This document shows, piece after piece, positions 57,664 through 64,000 of a DNA stretch of 64,000 nt; the first letter of the stretch is position 1; each line of letters begins with the position of its first letter. Under the pieces are notes generated by a model. It ran no database searches. It had not been told where the DNA came from and saw only the letters and a list, made by a program, of their open reading frames with translations. The stretch covers positions 47,785,501-47,849,500 of the forward strand of contig NC_080557.1 of NCBI RefSeq assembly GCF_030253575.1, in the 5' to 3' direction. The stretch comes from Rhododendron vialii (Eukaryota > Streptophyta > Magnoliopsida > Ericales > Ericaceae). The translations under genes were made by a program, and so were the position numbers.

Positions 57664-60320
57664 GATCCGGGTTCGATTTCTTGGGCTTCAGATCCCCTGT
57701 TCCAAGTATCCGGGGATGTTGCCAAACACCCCCGTGCCGGGCGGCATCTAGACGTTTATCTCGGTATAAATGGCTTAGATTGTATTTAAACACACACAAA
57801 TCTGAGCCGTTGATTGTTCAGAAAAGATTCAAACTGTCGATTGTCGAGATCAACGGCTAGATTAGGTGCTTAGTGCCGCTGCCAAGCACATCTCTATCCA
57901 CTCGGGAAATCTTTTCGACACGTATCCACATTAATTCCACCTCTAACCCTAGTCCAATCTCCAGCATCTAACGCCTAATTTTATTATTATTAATAAATGA
58001 AATAAAATTGAAAAACAAAATTCGGAACCGTTTACTGACACGGACAATCTTGTTAGTTGTTACCCCATACTGTCATATGGAGAGAAAATCAGGGGTCAAA
58101 ACATTAATCAAACAATTTTTTCTTGATATCTCAGGTGTCCGGGCCAGCTTATATGCACCTCAACTAATTTTTGGAGAATCAATTTCATCGCCCACTTGCA
58201 AGAATTCAGATTAAAACCGGAGCAAAGCTTTATATTTCTCAAGAAGTGCTCAGGTAGTGAGGGTTCCACAAAATCATAAAAGCCGCCTAAAAGGGGTGTT
58301 CGATAGTAGTAGTATTTATCATGTACTACTTCTAGACCACAAAATTTTTACCTCTTACGTACTATCAGCAATGCAATAAATTAAAAAAAAAATACACGAG
58401 ATTACAAATCGCACTCGATGAGTGTTTCATAATTTTGGAAATATTAATTTGAGTTAGATTAGGTGCACTTCGACTAATTCTGGAGGATCACTCTCACCGC
58501 TTGCGTGCTGGGGTCACCATTAAAGCCAGATAATAACTTTCCTATTGGCATAGAGAGTGGGTACAGAGACTTGGAATAGGGGATCTGAAGCCCAATAAAT
58601 CACTTGAAACGTATGGACATCATCATCATTTAAAATTACAGATTTCTTGGTGGGAATTTTCCATCATCTTCTTAAATAGGAGCTAGTACTTTTTGCTGGT
58701 TCAACTAATTAAATGGCACAATATTGATTGATACTGTCCTCTCTTCGGTAATTATTACTGTTAAATTTTGTCGAAGATCGCTCATGTAAGCCACCAAAGT
58801 TTGGTTAATATATTGTAGAGGTTACTCCATCTATTGTCAATTAGTTTTACGTTGGAACCCTCTATGAAACTAACATGGTATCAAAAAGTCTCTGTCGCCC
58901 GAAGTAAAATCTCCTGGTTCGCTCAATTCGCACCTTCACGTGAGGGGGAGTGTTAAACTTTATCCCACATCGCTCATCTAAACCACCCAAGCTTGGTTAA
59001 TATATTATAGATGTTACTCCACCTATTGCCAATTAATTTTAGATAGTAACCCTCTAAAAAATTTAAAATCTAACAATATACCATTGTACCTACACTGCAT
59101 ATCTGAAGTTGATACGAAGACTTGACTTTTGTGATAACATGGTTTTAGTAACCCACAGATCCAAACTCCTCTCCTAATTTTGGCTTGAAAATTTTATATT
59201 CATCGCAAAATCAATTGACAATGAGTGGAGAGGTCACTCATTAAGTGATCACCTATTTCACTTTCAAGCAATGTGAGACTATATTTCCTTAATACAAATT
59301 GATTATTTTCTTGTTCAAAAAGTCTAATACGGTGACACCTTTAAAACACAACTCCGTTGTGTCCGGAGCCGTTCGATGCGTGTGAACCCAAACGATTCTG
59401 GACACAATCCTATAGAAAACTGTGTTTTCAAAAGTTGTATGCGTCTCATTGCTATTTCTTGTTAGTCATAATAAACTTCGCTAATAAAAACTTTCTTCTT
59501 CATGATAGAAGCCATCTTATGCATGAGCAAAAGGCCACTAATCCATGATGTGATGCGCGTGTGGATAGTAATTTGTCATGTAAGGTTTAATTCTGTCGCC
59601 TGCACGAGTTGTTATTGTTGATACCCAGATCGATTTGGGTTTTAAGGTAGGTTTTTTAGAACGAAGAGAGAGATAGAAAAAATTTATTGAAAACCGTGGC
59701 CATAGATTTTTAAACCTCCAAAAGAACAAGATTTTTGCCGTTGTTGTGAACAATATTAAGTATTTGGATAATTGGGATGAATATTGCAAAAAGGTTTACT
59801 TTTTTTTGACGAATAAGAGAATCTCATTTATATGATAAAACAAATTACAAAGGACCGGAAACTCATTGGTCTGAAAAAACAAGAAAACAACCGGAAAAAA
59901 CAAATACAAAAGTCACAAAAAAATAGTAATAGTAGTAGAAAACCACGATGGGTTTCGGAAAATCCAGATCTGCATCCTGCGAAAAGCACCAAGCCCGTCG
60001 TCGTCGCGCTGTCGACGCCGCCAATACCGTATTGCCGAAACACCACCGCCAATCGGTGAGGAAAACTGTCATTGATAAAGATGAAATTAGTCATTGACAA
60101 AATTTGGTGGCAAGAAATATGGCATTTTCTTTTCTAATAATGTTAGGTTTGTGTGAAAATGAGACTTGTAAGTAAGTTGGCAGTCAATAACGTATATATT
60201 GGGGGTCAAGTAGCAAAAAAAAAAAAAAAAACATAATCTGGAATTGACACCCAATTATAGGAAATAAATTCCAAGTCTAACAAATTGACTGTTAGGAGAA
60301 AATATCACCATAGCTATGTT
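57664..60320. other. Intergenic, no gene recognised
   Basis: 58560-58640 is an inverted relative of 57385-57415 plus 57665-57710. At 58780-59050 a unit with ATCGCTCATCTAAACCACC / TTGGTTAATATATT occurs twice in diverged form. No gene supported. Confidence 0.4.
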
Positions 60321-60322
60321 AG

Positions 60323-60329
60323 TATAAAT
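60323..60329 (+). promoter_or_regulatory. TATA box of the 49-residue protein gene, copy 1
   Basis: TATAAAT lies 143 bp upstream of the ATG at 60466. It lies just outside the duplicated segment. Confidence 0.5.
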
Positions 60330-60465
60330 TGCATCTGCTTTTCTCTCACCCATTTAGAGAGAAGAATTAGAAGCTAGGGAACACAAGAAAGGAGTTTCTC
60401 TTCTCTTCCATTCAGAGAGAGAATTAGTTGGGCGAAATTTTGTTTGTGTTCCTGAAGCATAGAAG

Positions 60466-60615
60466 ATGGGGAAGATGATTTGTGCCGAGTTAGAAGGAGG
60501 TAAAGGTCTGGATCTCTCAGGATTTTTTCTGGCTCTTGTGATCGCCCTAACTCTCATGCTCATATGCACTCCACGCCCACGGCGGGCTATTGTGGTTATG
60601 CGTCCAGCTTGGTGA
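60466..60615 (+). CDS. 49-residue single-pass membrane protein
   Basis: ATG at 60466 opens a 50-codon frame: MGKMICAELEGGKGLDLSGF, then a hydrophobic helix FLALVIALTLMLIC (about residues 21-34), then a basic tail TPRPRRAIVVMRPAW and TGA. The layout (short acidic/Gly N-terminus, one membrane helix, Pro/Arg tail) is like small plant membrane proteins of unknown function that I recall only in outline. The frame is kept in the duplicate with two substitutions before the break (Ala7Ser, Thr29Ala), both conservative. There is a TATA box upstream and a purine-rich leader. A longer frame starting in the tail (to 61030) has no recognisable content. Confidence 0.65.
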   Translation: MGKMICAELEGGKGLDLSGFFLALVIALTLMLICTPRPRRAIVVMRPAW

Positions 60616-60817
60616 TAGGGTTTATATTTCTTTCGCTTGGTTGAGACCGGATCCTCTGTCCTCTTTCCGTCCCATGCCTCCATTACTTTTAGTGGTCTAT
60701 CGCGCCTTTAAGACAGGGACATGTAATGGAGGAGGGGACGAAAAGTCAGATAGAAGATCCGTGATCGATTTGCTTTTATATATTGGTATCTCTCTTGTTC
60801 TGTTGTTCCTTCTCTCC

Positions 60818-60839
60818 TGTAACGCCCCGGGTCGTTACA
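60818..60839. mobile_element. 22-bp LTR-tip scar with target-site duplication
   Basis: The 22 bp are TGTAACGCCCC joined to GGGTCGTTACA, which are the two inverted tips of a TGTAACG-type LTR with nothing between them. The 5-bp repeat TCTCC flanks both sides (60813-60817 and 60840-60844). The duplicate at about 63025 has a single TCTCC and no insert. Confidence 0.8.
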
Positions 60840-61014
60840 TCTCCTGTGTCCCTATTTTCCGAATGGATTATATACGAGAGTCTCATTTTTCTTTCAATAA
60901 TACAACACTTTTTTTCGTTCTACCATTAACTGTTTCAAACAATTTTGCGATGTGTGCTTGGTATCCGTTGGTCATTTTTCCAGGTAAACATAAGATTGTG
61001 AACTCGTGTATAGG

Positions 61015-61300
61015 CAGGGGCTGCAAATGAACCGAGCAGCTCACGAGCTCGAGTTTTCGGCTCGTTTAGTAAAAGGGCCGAGTGGGGCTCGGTTTGTTCG
61101 AAAAAAACTCGGCTCGTTTAGAGAAACTCGACTCGATTAAAGAGGCTCGCCTAGTAAATAACTAAACTCGACTCGTCAAGACTCGAGCCGAGCTCGAGCT
61201 CAAGTTTGTAACTTATTCAAAAAACGATAAACGAGCCGAACTCGAGCTCAAGTTTGTAACTTATTCAAAAAATGATAAACGAGTCGAGCTCGTAGCCTTC
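61015..61300. repeat. GCTCG-rich repeat
   Basis: Dense GAGCTCGAG, CTCGGCTCG and GACTCG motifs beginning near GGGGCTGCAAATGAACCGAG. It is also in the duplicate at 63195-63440 and related to 47040-47425. Probably an old hAT-like MITE; the ends are not certain. Confidence 0.5.
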
Positions 61301-62091
61301 AAATTGTACTACTATCTTCCCATCCTTTTTCATTTACCGAATAAAGCTGCAAAGTGAAACAAATGACTAGTACCGAAAAGTTATGACCTCGACCCAGAGT
61401 CCGATTTGATTAAAAGCTAGGACTCTGCTAAAACATAAGGCAAGGGTAATACTCGCCCGCGGCCTAAGTCACATAATGTCTATGTGAGGGTGAGCAAAAA
61501 CAAAATGGAGAGTGTAAAAACGTCTTTTGTTACCATTATGTATTGGAGTACTAAAATCTTTAAAAAAGGCGAAGATTGAGAGGGAGAACGGGAAGAGTGT
61601 TACGAGAGCATTATGTAATACTCTAATGTAACCTAGCCCAGCCCGTGACAGGTGAGTGAAGAAAATCCATTTGAAACCCATGAGTCACGAAGCATCTTAG
61701 CAGATTCAGAGCTTGACTTGGGAAAGACTTTTGACTTGTTGAAAGTCTTTCCCCCAATCACAAAAATCGTAGTGTGGAAGCATTAGCATGACCATTTGAA
61801 CAGCTGCCAAAGCTGACAATTCTTGTGGGGTGGTAGGCAAATCCAATTTAATGTCTTTTGTTAGGATTTTGATTTTTGCATTTCAAAATTTACTGCTGGC
61901 GCTCCAAAATTAGAGTGTCAAAATCAATTTATATTTTGTTATAAATTTTTTTTTTCCCGGTCAAATGGAAATTCACCATTTAGAGAGAACAATTAGAAGC
62001 TAGGGAACACAAGAAAGGGGTTTCTCTTCTCTTCCATTCAGAGAGAGAATTAGTTGGGCGAAAATTTGTTTGTGTTCCTGAAGTATAGAAG

Positions 62092-62232
62092 ATGGGGAAG
62101 ATGATTTGTTCCGAGTTAGAAGGAGGTAAAGGTCTGGATCTCTCAGGATTTTTTCTGGCTCTTGTGATTGCCCTAGCTCTCATGCTCATATGCACTCCAC
62201 CCCTGTGGAGGCTTCGGTCATGGCCTCGGTAA
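62092..62232 (+). pseudogene. 49-residue membrane protein, copy 2, truncated by a solo LTR
   Basis: The same start MGKMICSELEGGKGLDLSGF and membrane helix FLALVIALALMLIC as copy 1. After residue 37 the frame enters the LTR and ends with LWRLRSWPR and TAA at 62230-62232, giving 46 residues. The original basic tail resumes after the LTR at about 62790. The helix survives, so a chimaeric membrane peptide could still be made; the tail is replaced by another Arg/Trp-rich one. Its own upstream TATA is not that of copy 1 (see 61940). Confidence 0.75.
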
Positions 62233-62784
62233 TCTGACCAGACCACCTTTAACCGAGGCCTCATATCGGCACGGTCTATAGGATTGTACAGGCGGGCCAG
62301 TGTATATCCTTCTATTTCATTCGCTCGGTATTAAGTCTCCTGTTAACTCTTCGGTTAATTACCGAAGAAAGCATTCCGTTAAGGCCTCTTGAAAGAATGT
62401 GGCATAGCAAGAGAGGACCAAGAGCGACACGTGGCGGAAAGGATCATCTAGGCCAAGTCTGGCTATGTGCTTCGTAACCGTCTTATCCAATGCATCATCT
62501 GTGATGTCATCCGAGGCGGTTACCCGAGTGTATCCTTCACGCGCTACCTTGGAGGCCAAGCAAACCTAGGTCTATAAATACAAGGGGATATTCATCTTTG
62601 AGAGGTATGCCATCTTTTCCTAACCCTAGATCTATATCCTCCTCTAAGATCTAACTTGATCGTCGGAGGGTCACTGGGCTATCCTAGCCCTAGTGACTTG
62701 TTGCAGGTTCAGAGGCGGGTGAAACGGAGCAGCGGAAGAGAAGTACTAACTCAGGTCAAGGTCCTTTCAAATCGAACCCCTACA
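62204..62784 (+). mobile_element. Solo LTR
   Basis: 581 bp from TGTGGAGGCTTCGG to CGAACCCCTACA, flanked by the 5-bp repeat ACCCC (62199-62203 and 62785-62789). It has a TATAAATA box at about 62573 followed by a plausible start region, which sets the orientation. No internal retroelement sequence. Copy 1 of the duplication (CACTCCACGCCCACGG at 60568-60583) is the empty site. Confidence 0.9.
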
Positions 62785-64000
62785 ACCCCCACGGCGGGTT
62801 ATTGTGGTTATGCGTCGAGCTTGGTGATAGGGTTTATATTTCTTTCGCTTGGTTGAGACCGGATCCTCTGTCCTCTTTCCGTCCCATGCCTCCATTACTT
62901 TTAGTGGTCTGTCGTGCCTTTAAGGCAGGGACATGTAATGGAGAAGGGGATGGAAAGTCGGATAGAAGATCCGTGATCGATTTGCTTTTATATATTGGTA
63001 TCTCTCTTGTTCAGTTGTTCCTTCTCTCCTGTGTCCCTATTTTCCGAATGGATTGTATACTCTCATTTTTCCTTCAATAATACAGCACTTTTATTCGTTC
63101 TACCATTAACTGTTTCAAACAATTTTGCGATGTGTGCTTGGTATCCGTTGGTCATTTTTTTAGGTAAACATAAGATTGTGAACTTGTGTATAGCCAGGGG
63201 CTGCAAATGAACCGAGCAGCTCGCGAGCTCGAGTTTTCGGCTTGTTTAGTATACGGGCCGAGTGGAGCTCGGTTTGTTCGGAAAAAAACTCGGCTTGTTA
63301 AGGTAGAGTCAGCTCGATTAAAAAGACTCGTTTAGTAAATAACTAAACTCGGCTCGTCAAGACTCGAGCCAAGCTCGAGCTTAAGTTTATGGCTCGTTCA
63401 GAAAACATCAAACGAGCCGAGCTCGAGCTCGTAGCCTTTGTAAAGTTGTACTACTATCTTCCCCTCCTTTTTCATTTACCGAATAAAGCTGCAAAGTGAA
63501 ACAAATGACTCGTACCGAAAAGTTATGACCTCGACCCAGAGTCCGATTTGTTTAAAGCTAGGACTCTGCTATAGCAATAAAACAAAAGGCAAGGGTAAAT
63601 TCGCCCGCGGCCTAAGTCACATAAGGTCTATGTGAGGGTGAGCAAAAACAAAATCGAGAGTGTAAAAACGTCTTTTGTTAACATTATATACTGGAGTACT
63701 AAAATCTTTAAAAAAAGCAAAGATTGAGAGGGAGAACGGGAAGAGTGCTACGAGAGCATTATGTAATACTCTAATGTAACCTAGCCCAGCCCGTGACAGG
63801 TGAGTGAAGAAAATCCATTTGAAACCCATGAGTCACGAAGCATCTTAGCAGATTCAGAGCTTGACTTGGGAAAGACTTTTGACTTGTTGAAACTCTTTCC
63901 CCCAATCACAAAAATCGTAGTGTGGAAGCATTAGCAAGACCATGTGATCACAGCTGCCAAAGCTGACAATTCTTGTGGGGTGCATGGTAGGCAAATGTCT

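Larger units (their letters stand above)
60345..61842. repeat. Tandem duplication, copy 1
   Basis: Aligns from CATTTAGAGAGAA to GGTAGGCAAAT with 61975-64000, with only small differences apart from the solo LTR in copy 2 and a 27-bp insert in copy 1. It contains a small gene, a GCTCG-rich repeat (about 61015-61300) and non-coding DNA. Confidence 0.93.
61975..64000. repeat. Tandem duplication, copy 2 (runs to the window end)
   Basis: Starts CATTTAGAGAGAACAATTAG and follows copy 1 to the end of the window, so its far border is not visible. It carries the broken small gene and the solo LTR at 62204-62784. Confidence 0.93.

Noticed and set aside
60590..61030. 146-codon plus frame downstream of the small membrane-protein gene
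   Set aside because: It overlaps the end of the 49-residue gene in another frame, starts with TTG or inside that gene, is broken in the duplicate, runs through the LTR scar and resembles nothing known.
61469..61681. 70-codon minus frame kept in both copies of the duplication (also 63617-63829)
   Set aside because: The copies are too similar for conservation to mean anything, and there is no recognisable domain.
1..64000. CRISPR arrays, tRNA genes, rRNA genes
   Set aside because: No regularly spaced short repeats. I found no tRNA A/B box pair with a foldable acceptor stem, and no rRNA-like stretch. This was a manual reading, so a tRNA scan could still find one.

Overview
This is nuclear DNA of a flowering plant, most likely a woody eudicot. 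It holds spliced plant genes (a Tubby-like protein, a TIR1-type auxin receptor with an intact miR393 site), AT-rich intergenic DNA, GA/TC microsatellites, and gypsy, Athila-like, LINE, hAT and Mutator-like elements. I cannot name the species; Ericales is only a guess.

Layout. 1-2300: the last four exons of a Tubby-like gene (+), with the 5' part outside the window. 3481-9516 and 24074-24429: four minus-strand copies of a two-exon gene for a small glycine-rich protein with a cysteine-cluster tail. 8811-23745 and about 23746-35235: two large tandem blocks that start with gene copies 3 and 4 and end with a shared flank, but carry different transposon cargo. The first holds a 5.4 kb chromovirus-type Ty3/gypsy element (402-bp LTRs, 5-bp target duplication, broken pol), an Athila-like pol fragment and an LTR piece. 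The second holds a long solo LTR that contains a hAT-like element, which in turn carries what looks like a complete RNase MRP RNA gene. 35236-48900: intergenic, with a truncated LINE and small MITEs. 49121-52734: a complete three-exon TIR1/AFB auxin-receptor gene (+). 52735-60320: intergenic. 60345-64000: a tandem duplication carrying a tiny gene for a 49-residue single-pass membrane protein; a 581-bp solo LTR has cut off the C-terminus of the second copy.

The genes do not form a pathway. TIR1 is the nuclear SCF auxin receptor, controlled by miR393. The Tubby-like protein is probably a membrane-phosphoinositide-tethered SCF subunit. The glycine-rich proteins and the 49-residue protein have no function I can assign. 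The most unusual features are the MRP RNA gene inside a transposon with a perfect 75-bp internal duplication, a 22-bp scar consisting only of two LTR tips between target-site duplications, and an empty site in one duplicate that conflicts with the age of the LTRs in the other.
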